From positions 1 to 64,000 of the forward strand of contig WEDG01000449.1 of NCBI GenBank assembly GCA_017591395.1: 64,000 nucleotides of DNA, in the 5' to 3' direction. Positions within the stretch are counted from its first letter, which is position 1. Every line of letters begins with the position of its first letter. Shown piece after piece: positions 55,040-64,000 of this stretch. The DNA comes from Schistocephalus solidus. Taxonomy: Eukaryota > Platyhelminthes > Cestoda > Diphyllobothriidea > Diphyllobothriidae. The notes under the pieces are model-generated. The model did no database searches, was not told where the DNA came from, and was given only the letters and a program-made list of their open reading frames with translations. The translations under genes were made by a program, and so were the position numbers.

Positions 55040-55640
55040 CTTGCGCATGCTAACTGCGACGGGTGTCTTGATCTTACCACACGAGTAAGACGTTTAAAGG
55101 GAAGCCTCGACAAGTATTCGCCACAAGATGCCAAGTATACAGTGGGCACGGAAACAGTTGAAAAATTGGTCTTCACACACCTGCCAGAATCTAACAAAAA
55201 AACTGAACACAACCTCGTGTGGAACCCGGAGAGACAGAGAACTATGCCCTTGCAACAAACTCTAGACTCATCTGGAGTACAGTATAAAGGATGGCAGACT
55301 CAGCATATTGCAGCATGACCATGCACCTCAGTACCTTCCGCAATACCAGAGTCTAACAAAGCCGCAAGCAAGCACATACAGCAGCATAAGGTGGCAGCCA
55401 AGAAGCCTAGTAAAGGTAACCTTTTGCTTAAAAAGAAACTCGTTTTTATGGGATATCCATGCTGGTCCTTTTTTCAACAGGACTACGAGCCGAGAGAAGA
55501 ACGACGATGAATCAACTGATAAAGGACTAAAAGAGCGAAGGATAAATGACAAAATAAACCTTAAACTCAGAGAGGGGGGCATAATTTACGTCGAAAAGAG
55601 AATTTCTTTAGCCGAAAGCAGTCAGGCTGACAGCTTAACC
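55040..55640 (+). pseudogene. Element J ORF1 relic
   Basis: From about 55046 the frame reads NCDGCLDLTTRVRRLKGSLD, a CxxC pair followed by a coiled-coil-like helix. It continues to a TGA near 55316. A later piece in another frame (WSFFQQDYEPREERR, then KGLKERRIND) matches FFQPDYEPRERLKMRELRK of element D at 58797-58850, marking the C-terminal end of ORF1. Family role (RNA binding) is inferred from D and B. Confidence 0.6.
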
Positions 55641-55680
55641 AATATAAATGCCCGCTTTCTATATTACTATAAGTACTAAT

Positions 55681-56270
55681 GGCTGGTGTCCCAAAATATA
55701 CTTTACTAACTGCCAGAGTATCTTCAATAAACTCAATGAGCTCAAATCCCTAGCCTCTGAGAGAAAACCACAGATAATTGCATTGACAGAGGCGTGGCTA
55801 AATGAAGAAATAGGCCTTGGCGACGTCAGTATCGGGGGCTACCACATGGTCCGTTGTGACAGATTTTAACGTAGAGGTGGAGGCATTGCACTTTATATAT
55901 CCCAGGAATTAGCTTCATGTCAGAGGCAAATGTCCGACTTAGTACTACGAAGTTATGAAATAATTTTTTGCAAAATAAGAATCAAATGCTTGTCGAAACT
56001 TAACCTACGGGTTGTTTATCGGTCTCGTAGCTCGAACGAAAGCGTTTATGTGAATGACTTCAGCGCATCTGGCATGAGATTAGAAAAATCCCGCAGTAAA
56101 TGCCGCCGCAACGTCATTCGACTATAAACAGCTACAATTTTCCCTGGAAGAATACCTCACCCAGCACATAGAGTTTGGAACCAGGCTGAGAAAAGGTCAA
56201 CAATCAAATTGTTTAGATCTCGTCTTCAGTAAAGAAGAACGAGTCATGAGGGAAAAGAACTCAAAACCAC
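55681..56270 (+). pseudogene. Element J APE-type endonuclease, partial
   Basis: WCPKIYFTNCQSIFNKLNEL, PQIIALTEAWLNEE (catalytic Glu in TEAW) and VSIGGYHMVRCDRF, then a TAA, RRGGGIALYISQEL and NLRVVYRSRSS. Finally FGTRLRKGQQSNCLDLVFSK appears in another frame at about 56170-56230. The GDFN and SDH segments are not recognisable. Confidence 0.78.
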
Positions 56271-56317
56271 CACAAGGATTAAGTGACTTTATTGCTTCTA
56301 CCTACACGTATATTAGT

Positions 56318-56434
56318 ATATTTTTTGAAGGGTTACAGGTATTGCCCTTGATGACTCTAGTAATGTAAAGTTATCATTGGATGTGTACAGTCAATATAAA
56401 ATGGTGTACACTTAAAAATGTTTGAGTCAAATCA
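56318..56434 (-). mobile_element. Antisense 3' tail of the element D family inserted in J
   Basis: The reverse complement of this stretch matches the D 3' UTR at about 61938-62045 (TTTGACTCAAACATTTT, ATATTGACTGTACACA, TGCCTGTAACCCTTCAAA). It sits exactly where J lost its RT core. Confidence 0.78.
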
Positions 56435-57120
56435 GAACCAGAAGGCTGATTAGATTTGAATACCAGTACTCCATCAGTGGTCACCAACTCCAGGAGGTAA
56501 ACATTCTAAAGGACTTGGGTATATGGATAACACCAACTGTCAAACCATCATCGCACTGTGCGAATATCGCAAAGAAAGCTATGTGTATCTTAGGCGCAAT
56601 CAGGAGGTCCTTCGTTAATTTTGACGGAGAGCTTTTTGGGCACGTGTTTGGAACATTTATCCGGCCGGTGTTGGAATATTGCGTTCAGGCGTGGTGCCCT
56701 TGGACGAAACATGACTACGCTCTGCTGGAGAAAGTTCAACGGAGGGCAACGAAACTAGTCAGCGGATTGGAATGCCTACCCTATGAGGGCCGCCTAGAAA
56801 GACTTAAAATTTTTCCTCTCTTATAGGCAATACAGAGGGATATGATCTTAGTCTTCAAACTGGTCAGAGGAGTTGATTGTGCCCTTCAGATGGCCAACTT
56901 TTTTGAATTGGCAAACATGACAAGTCTCCGAGGTCACCAATACAAAATGAAAAGAAATTACGCCAAACTTGAAGTGCGGGCCAACTTCTTTTCCCAACGG
57001 GTGATTGACGAATGGAACAAACTGCCAGCCTCAGTTGTTCAGGCTGAAAGCGTTGAAATGTTTAAAAGAAGACTTGATGCATTTTTACTTGATGAACATA
57101 TAATTAGTCGACAGCAATGA
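56435..57120 (+). pseudogene. Element J reverse transcriptase C-terminus
   Basis: Frames 56422-56826 and 56842-57120 give ILKDLGIWITPTVKPSSHC, FIRPVLEYCVQAWCPWTKHD, KVQRRATKLVSGLECLPYEG and RLERLKIFPLL. A TAG at 56824-56826 follows, then MILVFKLVRGVDCALQMANF, MTSLRGHQYKMK and FFSQRVIDEWNKLPASVV. This is thumb and C-terminal extension only. One stop and a small shift separate the two frames. Confidence 0.85.
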
Positions 57121-57245
57121 TTGATATACTAAAACGACTATCGCCATGTAACATTTGCTTGTTTTGCTAGCGTCTATCTGTAAATAGGGTTTTCAAAGGC
57201 TCTGCCTATCTCCCTTATATATACTGAATTATACTGAATTATAAT

Positions 57246-57610
57246 TTCAAATGAATTTTCACAGCTGAAGGCAAAAATTTTCGACCGCCGAGGAACTTAC
57301 TACTTTTGAGATTTCAGTCTTCTGGTCACTCTTGCGGACTTTATTTATCAAGTGTTGGATTCTGTTCGACATACTCTTCATCCTCACAAGAATACTGCAG
57401 CAAAACAGCAGATACGCCCGATATCCTCTTCTTGTGCACTTCTCGCCAGCAACTCCACGAGATCTTCCAGTCAACGGAGGGCTGAGTCCTTTCGATATTT
57501 TATTCATAAAGTTGCTTCCGCTAAAACCTTCGTCCCATATTTTTAACACCCTTAATCGTTTTTGCGATCTATCATGGAAGTCAAAAATATACCCTTCGGA
57601 AATCGTGCAA
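57246..57610. other. Unassigned spacer between J and D
   Basis: Open on both strands (57259-57645 minus, 57332-57709 plus), but neither translation shows a motif I recognise. It may be 5' leader of element D or unrelated DNA. Confidence 0.4.
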
Positions 57611-57611
57611 A

Positions 57612-57690
57612 GTATGTGGCGCTGCCGAGATTCGAACCAGGGCACCAGCGTGCGGGGAACGACGGTGAAACCACTGAGCTATCGGCGCAC
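57612..57690 (-). other. tRNA-like sequence (A and B box), antisense to element D
   Basis: The minus strand reads GCGCCGATAGCTCAGTGG (a textbook A box) and, about 32 bases later, CCTGGTTCGAATCTCGG (a textbook B box), then GCAGCGCCAC. The T arm pairs apart from one mismatch. The 7-bp acceptor stem does not pair in register, so a functional tRNA is unlikely. It is the best preserved of three such sequences here. Confidence 0.6.
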
Positions 57691-57719
57691 GACAAACTCT
57701 CTGACCTAATTTTTAATGA

Positions 57720-58736
57720 TGGAATAGACATAAATCATAATACGAATGGCCTCATTTCCGGACATGCTTCCTTAAAATCACCTCCCGCCAAACGGGCCAA
57801 GAGTTTAGTAAGTTTTTTGGATGTCAATTACGAGGACGAAGCGTGTGCGACATGCTTTAAACTTCTTCAAAAAATTTCGGAGATTGAAAAGGATATGCAG
57901 GGGCCGAAGATGGAGATAGAGAAGTTAAAGAAACTTCCTCACAATTTGCCTGAAAAGAAGCAGTCCCATACGATGGAACCCGAGGGAGACAAATGCACAT
58001 ACGCAGGCACAGCTTCCGTAGCCATCACATCCCACAAGGAAGATGATGCTACGTCAATGGAGCTCGATGTAGCTGTTAAACAGCATCCAGTAAGGAAAGA
58101 GGGCAACCGGCAGGGATCCAAGAAAATACAGAAACGAGTTTCAGAAGACACAGGTAATATATCATCCAAAAATATAAGTCCCAGAATCCCAGCATCGGAC
58201 AAAATCCCTCTCGTGTTGAAGTGCCAGCATCCACGAGTAACGCCACCTCTGTAAACTCCCACCCCAGCGAGGGCGGGCAAATTAGGACCTCATCCATAAA
58301 TCGTAAACGAAATATCGTAAAAAGGGGGATCACAGAATCCACGTCCTGCATTTCGAAGGAACGAGTTACACACAATCTTAATCTTCTTCATGAACATGGT
58401 AGTGCTGTCCTGAAGAAAGGGGAAATTTATTCCGTGCCAGCATCCACGAGTAACACCACCTCTGTGAACTCCCAACCTAGCGTGGGCGGGCAAATTAGGA
58501 CCTCGCCCATAAATCGTAAACGAAATATTGTAATACGGGGTGTCCCAGAATCTACGTCCTGCATTCCGAAGGAACGAGTGACACACGATCTAAATCTTCT
58601 TTATGAATATGCTAGTGCAGTCCTGAAGAAAGGGGAAATTTACACCGTGCAAAAAGCTTTCCGACTAGGCAAAGCAGACCCCAGCCGCGACATGAGAATA
58701 TCCCCAAGGCCTCTAAAAAATTATTTTAGAAAATGA
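57720..58736 (+). pseudogene. Element D ORF1 with in-frame tandem duplication
   Basis: The N-terminal frame (to 58254) has CATCFKLLQKISEIEKDM, a CxxC pair with a coiled-coil-like helix as in element J, then charged low-complexity sequence. A second frame (58221-58736) carries the RRM-like block RNIVIRGVPES with KERVTHDLNLLYEYASAVLK and VQKAFRLGKA. The first 71 residues of this block are duplicated in tandem: 58221-58433 and 58434-58646, each 213 bp, about 90 percent alike. The downstream frame continues DYEPRERLKMRELRKELIER (58800-58860). The frame shift between the two parts lies near 58225-58250. Confidence 0.78.
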
Positions 58737-58984
58737 AACCCAGGAAGCACTTCTGTTAGAAGGAAGAAGGAACTTACGGGGATCGCACAAACAAGTGTTT
58801 TTTCAGCCGGATTACGAGCCGAGGGAACGGCTGAAAATGAGGGAACTTCGGAAAGAATTGATCGAGAGAATTGGCAGAGGAGAGGAACGGCTGAAAATCA
58901 AAGACGGTCAAAAAGTCCACATAAATGGGTCATTCCTGTGGCTAAAACCTGTAACAATGAAGGCTGGGTCCCCCCGACGAATCG

Positions 58985-59773
58985 ATCATTGAAAGTCATC
59001 TCCGCAAATGTACAAAGCCTGTTCAACAAGCTGGACGACCTAAGAAACGTTGTTGACGAAAAAATCCAGACGTTATGGCTTTCACTGAAACGTGGCTTAC
59101 TGCAAAAATAACTGATTCCGAAATATCCCTCAGAGGATATCAGCACTTCAGGAGAGATAGACCAAGTCGAGGAGGAGGAGTCATAGTTTATGTCACTCGC
59201 AAGCTGACCGCAATGGCTGACATACATATTCCATTACGCGATGTGGAAGTCTTAAGCATTACTATATCCGCTAAGTATTCTAGACCACTGACGATATCGG
59301 TTGTGTACCGTTCGCCTTATCAGACTTCTGATCAGGATCTCATTCTCATAACGGAACTCTACAAAGCCAGCGAGAAGAAAGCTGTCCTCATTGTTGGGGA
59401 TTTTAACGCTCCTGATATTGACTGGAAAACATGGACTGCGCCGGGAATGCCAGATAACTTCAACCACAAACTACTACAATGGGCAACAGACAAATTTCTC
59501 TCTCAGTACGTCACCTTTGGAACACGGACGAGAGAAGGACAACAATCAAACTGTCTTGACCTGATTTTTACCCGAGATGAGGAAAATAGGCTAGACCTGC
59601 AGGATGGACCGCCATTAGGTTCAAGTGATCACATTACGCTGTGCTTCGAGTACTCACTGTTTTCCAAACCAAATTTACCCTATACTTGGGTAAGAAACAT
59701 TTGGAAGGGGGGACCACTCACTTATGAGAAGACAACTGTCAGAGATATCCTGGGAAACAGAACAACATGGTGA
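58985..59773 (+). pseudogene. Element D APE-type endonuclease
   Basis: Begins LKVISANVQSLFNKLDDLRN. One A lost from an A-run near 59060 shifts the frame, and the main frame (59075-59773, 232 residues) carries the rest. It has MAFTETWLT with catalytic Glu, SRGGGVIVYV, ISVVYRSPYQ, VLIVGDFNAPDIDW (108-112 GDFNA), FGTRTREGQQSNCLDLIFT and GSSDHITL with the SDH at 184-186. All catalytic residues are present. A TGA closes the frame at the EN/RT junction, where the RT frame overlaps. Confidence 0.9.
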
Positions 59774-61859
59774 AACCAATAAAGATTGGACGACATTGAG
59801 TTCGTTATTGAAAAGGATTGTTTACCTCAACTGTCCTCTCAGGAAAAAGACAACCACAAACCGCCCAAAGTTGATAAACTCAAACTTGCATGCCTCTTTC
59901 AAAAAAAGAAATCGCTTCTGGAGGCGTTACAGACAAACCGGCTGCGATGCTCACTTACGGGAATATAAGCAACAACGCAACGTTTGTAAACGTGAGGCTA
60001 CTAAGCTGCGGAGGAAGTTTGAACTAAACATACTGCAAAAATCGTTGGAACACCCCAAAATGCTATATGGCTACATACGGAGTACAAAGAGAATTCAGGA
60101 AATGATACCTGCCCTTAGGTCTGCAGACGGAAAACTGGAGACCGATGACCAGGTTAAAGCATCCCTTCTTTCCAAATTCTTCCAGACCGTCTTCACTAGA
60201 GAGCCTATTAATTTTGCTGCTATTCAAACAGTTTGTCAACCAATGTGTACCCCCCCTTTCCCTTTCTCCTCCATCTCCTCCCCATCCACAACAGAGGACC
60301 TAGACCTAGACTTTTCACCGACCGTAATTTAAACCGAATTACTCCGTATAAAACCAGCCAAGTCGCCTGGGCCGGATAGAATTCCTGCATTAGCCCTAAG
60401 AGAACTTGCTAACGAACTGTGTATACCACTGTCCATCATATTCCAAAAGTCCTTTGAAGAAAGCAAACTCCCGGAAGAATGGAAGTGCGCATTCATCGAC
60501 CCGATCTATAAAGGAGGTTCACGACTCGACTGTGAAAATTACCGCCCTGTCAGTTTAACTTGCATAGCGTGCAAAATAATGGAGCTTATTATCAAGAGGC
60601 ATTTAATGCGCTATCTGGAAAACAACCAAATCCTATGCAATGCCCAACACGGCTTCCGTCCAGGACGTTCCTGTCTCACGAGTGCCCTTCAGTCGCACGA
60701 GAAATGGACAAGGTCACAGATAAGGGTCATGCAGTAGATGTTGTATTTTTTGACTTCAAAAAGGCCTTTGATAGTGTACCCCACGGGCTTCTTTTGCAGA
60801 AGATTTGGAACGTAGGAATTCAAGAAAACTTTTCAATTGGATCACGAGTTTCTTGTCTTTCAGAGTACAGAGAGTTGTTGTTGGAAACTCTAGCTCAGAA
60901 TGGGTAAAAGTAGAAAGTGGTCTTCCACCGGGTTCTGTTTTGGGCCCCTTACTCTTCCTAATCTACGTGAACGACTGTCTCAATGACCTAGATTGTGAAG
61001 CTGTCATGTTTGCAGATGACATTAAAATATGGACTGAAGTCAGCTGCGCTGATGACGCAAAAGGGTTACAATCGAATATCGACAAACTAAGTGCCTGGTC
61101 GGCTAAGTGGCTTCTTAAGTTTAATGTATCCAAGTGCGTGATCCTACATCTAAGCGCCGGTCGGAAAGTATCTCTGAGACACCAGTACTTTATTAATGGC
61201 ACTGCATTAAAGAGGTCAGAAACATGCAAAGATCTGGGCATGTGGACAACTGCGAATTTGATGCCCTCAGAACACTGTCAGAAAGCAGTCCAGAAGGCAA
61301 CATGTACACTACATTGGATCAGACGTGCGTTTAAAATATTCCCCCCTGATCTATTCGGAAAAGTCTATGGCGCCTTTGTGAGACCACATTTAGACTACGG
61401 AGTACCAGCTTGGATACCGTGGATGAAGAAAGATGTTGACCTCCTCGAACAGGTGCAACGGAGAGCAACGAAGATGGTTGACGGTCTTAAGACTTTACCG
61501 TACCAAGACAGATTGAAAAAGCTTGACTTATTTCCTCTTTCCTACAGGCACTTACGGTGCAGCCTGCTCTGGACATTCCGGATTATCCGGGGCCATGATT
61601 CCACCCTGAGATCGGAGGATTTATTCGACTTTGCCTGCACAACTCATCTGCGTGGTCATCCTTATAAGGTTAATTGCGAACGCACGCGATTGAACCTCAG
61701 AAAGTTTGTTTCAGCCAACGAGTGGTTCGACCTTGGAACTCGTTACCAAGCGAGATGGTTACCTCTGAAAGCATTATTGATTTTAAAAGAAGGCTTGATT
61801 GCATTATATTTGACAAAAGAGGACTGTCACAGCATGATTTCTTAAAACCAGCCTTTTAA
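59774..61859 (+). pseudogene. Element D reverse transcriptase
   Basis: Segments in order: CPLRKKTTTNRP, a basic linker, SLEHPKMLYGYIRSTKRIQE, KASLLSKFFQTVFTREP and a TAA at 60330-60332. The same frame goes on with LLRIKPAKSPGPDRIPALAL, WKCAFIDPIYKGGS, NYRPVSLTCIACKIME and HGFRPGRSCLTSALQ. Then comes a shift near 60710, motif A VVFFDFKKAFDSVPHG, and a shift near 60825 to SGLPPGSVLGPLLFLIYVND and motif C MFADDIKIW (about 61006-61032). The C-terminal part reads HLDYGVPAWIPWMKKDVDLL, VQRRATKMV and LPYQDRLKKLDLFPLSYRHL. A final shift near 61700 leads to FSQRVVRPWNSLPSEMV. Catalytic Asp residues are intact. Confidence 0.92.
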
Positions 61860-62041
61860 AATCTTTCGGGCTCTACTTTTCTTCCACAATGTTTCGCCTA
61901 TGGCTGTGAAAACGCATTTGAAGTTATCTTATGCTTTGACTCAAACATTTTAAAATGAACAACATTTTATATTGACTGTACACATGCAATGATAACTTAA
62001 CATTAATAGGGTCATCAAGGGCAATGCCTGTAACCCTTCAA

Positions 62042-62066
62042 AAAATATACATATATATATATATAA
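62042..62066. repeat. AT-rich simple repeat at the D/I junction
   Basis: ATATACATATATATATATAT links the 3' end of D to the inverted copy I. Confidence 0.85.
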
Positions 62067-62069
62067 TGG

Positions 62070-64000
62070 AAAAAAATTAGAGCCCGAAAGATTTTAAAAA
62101 GCTGGTTTTAAGAAATCCTGTTGTGAGAGTCGTCTTTTGTCAAATATTGTGCCATCAAGCCTTATTTGAAAATCAGAAATGCTGTCAGAGGTAACCATCT
62201 CACTTGATAACGAGTTCCAAGGCCGTACCACTCACTGGCTAAAAAAACTTCCTGAGTTTCAATCGCGTGCGTTCGGTATTGACCTTGTAAGGATGACCAC
62301 GCAGACGAGTTGTGCAGGTAAACCCGAAGAAATCCTCCGATCTCAAGAAGGAATCATGGGCCCGGATAATCCGGAATGTCCAGAGAAGTTTACACCGTGA
62401 GTGCGTGTAGGAAAGAGGAAATAAGTCAAGCTTTTTCAATCTGTCTTGGTACGGTAAAGTCTTAAGTCCATCGACCATCTTCGTTGCTCTCCGTTGCACC
62501 TGTTCGAGGAGATCAACATCTTTCTTCATCCACGGTATCCAGGCTGGTATGCCGTAATCTAAATTCGATCTTACGAAGACACCATAGACTTTTCCGAAGA
62601 GACCAGGCAAGAATATTTTAAAAGCACGTCTGATCCAATGCAGTGTACATGTTGCCTTCTGGACTGTATTCTAACAGTGTTCTGAGGGCTTTGAATTCGC
62701 AGTTGTCCACATGCCCAGATCTTTGTGTGTTTCTACTTATTTTAATGCAGTGCCATCAATAAAGTCCTGGTGTTTCAGGGATACTTTTCAACCGGCGCTT
62801 ATGTGTAAGATCACGCATTTTGATACATTAAACTTAAGAAGCCTCTTAGCCGACGAGGCACTTAGTTTGTTGATATTCGATTGTTACCCTTTTGCGTTAT
62901 CAGCGCAGCTGACTTCAGGCTTTATTTTATGTCAACTGCAAACATGACAGCTTCACAATCTAGATCATTGATATAGTTGTTTACGTAGATTAGGAAGAGT
63001 AAGGGGCCCAAAAAAACCATGTGAAACATCGTTTTCTACTTTTGCCCATTCCGAGCTAGAGTTTCTAACAACACCTTTCTGTACTTCGAAAGACAAGAAA
63101 CTCTTGATCCAATTGAAAAGTTTTCCTCGAATTCCTACGTTACAAATCGTTTGTAAAAGAAGCCCGTGTGGTACACTCAAAGGCCTTTTTGTAGTCAAAA
63201 TATGGCATCTACTGGATGACCTTTATCTGTGACCTTCGATAAAACGCTTAATTATTTTTCATGCCATGCAAGTTAAACTGACAGGTCGGTTATTTTCAGA
63301 ATCCAGTCGTGAACCTCATTTATAGATCGGGGCGATGAATAAACACTTCCATTCTTCCAGGAGTTTGCTTTCTTCAAAGGACTTTTGGAATATGATGGAC
63401 AGTGGTACACACAGTTCATTAGCAAGTTCTCTAAGTGCTAATACAGGAATTCTATCCAATCCAGGTGACTTGGCATGATTTATAGGGAGTAATCCATTTC
63501 TTACTATGGTCGGTGAAAATTCTAGGTCTAGGATCTCTGTTGTGGATAAGGAGGAGGTGGAGGAGGAAGGAAAGGAGGGGTACATATTGGTTGTCAAACT
63601 GGTGGAATAGGAGAAAATATTATTAGGCTCTCGGGTGAAGATGGTGTAAAAGAATTTGGAAAGAAGACATACTTTAACCTGGTCAAAGGTCTCCAGTTTT
63701 CTGTCTGCAGACTTTAGGATAGAAATCAATTCCCGAATTCTCTTTATACTTCGTATGTAGCCACTTAGCATTTTGGGGTGTTCCAACGATTTTTGCAGTA
63801 TGTTTAGTTTGAACTTTCTCCGCAGCTTAATAGCCTCATATTTACAAATGTTGCGTTGCGGCTTATATTCCCGTAAGTGAGCATCGGAGCCGGTTTGAAG
63901 AGGCCCGCAAGTTTGAGTTTATCCACTTTGGGCGGTTTGTGGTTGTCTTTCTATTGAGTAGACAGTTGAGGTAAACAATCCTTTTCAATAATGAGCTCCA
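62070..64000 (-). mobile_element. CR1-like element I, inverted copy of D, runs off the window
   Basis: The reverse complement follows element D from about 61885 back to about 59795 at the window edge. Coding pieces: 63786-63316 (EHPKMLSGYIRSIKRI, INHAKSPGLDRIPVLALREL), 63198-62965 (GLLLQTICNVGIRGKLFNWI), motif C changed to MFAVDIK with a stop right after (about 62935-62955), and 62610-62239 (SNLDYGIPAWIPWMKKDVDL, VQRRATKMVDGLKTLPYQDR). It lacks the last 190 bp of the family 3' UTR. The loss of the first catalytic Asp shows it is dead. Confidence 0.88.

Larger units (their letters stand above)
55010..57245 (+). mobile_element. CR1-like element J with internal deletion
   Basis: Plus-strand element with an ORF1 remnant (55040-55640), APE endonuclease N-terminus (55680-56260) and RT C-terminus (56435-57120). 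The 3' UTR ends GCTCTGCCTATCTCCC, then a duplicated ATACTGAATT tail (57221-57242). The RT core is missing. In its place lies about 115 bp (56318-56434) of antisense 3' UTR from the element D family. Confidence 0.82.
57691..62050 (+). mobile_element. CR1-like non-LTR retrotransposon D (near full length)
   Basis: Plus-strand element with ORF1 (about 57720-58736), APE endonuclease (58985-59773), RT (59724-61859) and a 3' UTR ending GGGTCATCAAGGGCAATGCC, then TGTAACCCTTCAAAA, then an AT-rich simple repeat (62042-62066). It is the most complete element in the window. Catalytic motifs in EN and RT are intact, while at least five frame breaks make it inactive. Copies G, H and I and the tail inside J belong to the same family. 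Confidence 0.9.

Noticed and set aside
57259..57645. 128-residue minus-strand open frame between J and D
   Set aside because: No recognisable domain. It overlaps the tRNA-like sequence, and open frames exist on both strands here.
57612..57690. Functional tRNA gene on the minus strand
   Set aside because: A and B boxes are good, but the acceptor stem does not pair in register, so it is listed only as tRNA-like.
1..64000. CRISPR arrays, bacterial operons, phage or plasmid functions
   Set aside because: No regularly spaced direct repeats of the right size, no ribosome-binding-site organisation, and the content is clearly eukaryotic retroelements.
1..64000. LTR retrotransposons or endogenous viral genes
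   Set aside because: No protease-integrase order, no chromodomain, no paired LTRs and no envelope-like frame were seen.

Overview
The window looks like intergenic or gene-poor chromosomal DNA from a flatworm, most likely a pseudophyllidean (diphyllobothriidean) tapeworm. That assignment is an inference. It rests on the protein style of the retroelements (an RTE-type endonuclease and RT that I associate with such worms, Penelope-like GIY-YIG fragments, and CR1-like elements with FADD reverse transcriptases), on the absence of compact bacterial-style genes, and on abundant microsatellites. Almost all recognisable coding sequence is decayed retrotransposon. One stretch near 43.1-43.9 kb looks like an ordinary host gene or exon.

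Layout. 0.3-2 kb: two different Penelope-like (GIY-YIG) 3' parts separated by an 81-bp TA run. 5.2-9.1 kb: SINE-like copies flank a GIY-YIG fragment with an inverted duplication, which is fused to a 3'-truncated RTE element (minus). 13.4-17.1 kb: CR1-like element A (minus). 18.6 kb: RTE scrap. 19.9 kb: Penelope terminal region. 22.7 kb: GIY-YIG relic. 26-29.1 kb: CR1-like element C (plus). 29.2-29.7 kb: mariner transposase relic. 34.3-37.2 kb: CR1-like element B (minus), a close relative of A. 39 kb: Penelope 3' end (minus). 43.1-43.9 kb: candidate host gene for a secreted, N-glycosylated, TULIP-like protein. 46.9-57.2 kb: fragments of three CR1-like families (G, K, H, E1, E2, J). 57.7-64 kb: near full-length element D (plus) and a tail-to-tail inverted copy I (minus) that runs off the window.

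No retroelement open frame is intact. Each has frameshifts, stops, internal deletions or lost catalytic residues. Element D is the best preserved: DFKKAFDS and FADD are both present, but the frame is broken several times. Dispersed among the elements are degenerate telomere-like TTAGGG tracts tied to a TTGCGCAA core, a SINE-like family in four copies, and three tRNA-like sequences that all lie antisense just upstream of CR1-like elements. Nothing here looks like an operon or a dedicated new enzymatic system. The most notable items are the TULIP-like gene with a possible frameshift in its signal peptide, an in-frame tandem duplication inside the ORF1 of element D, the telomere-like repeat family and the tRNA-like associations. 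All family calls come from reading motifs by eye, without database search.
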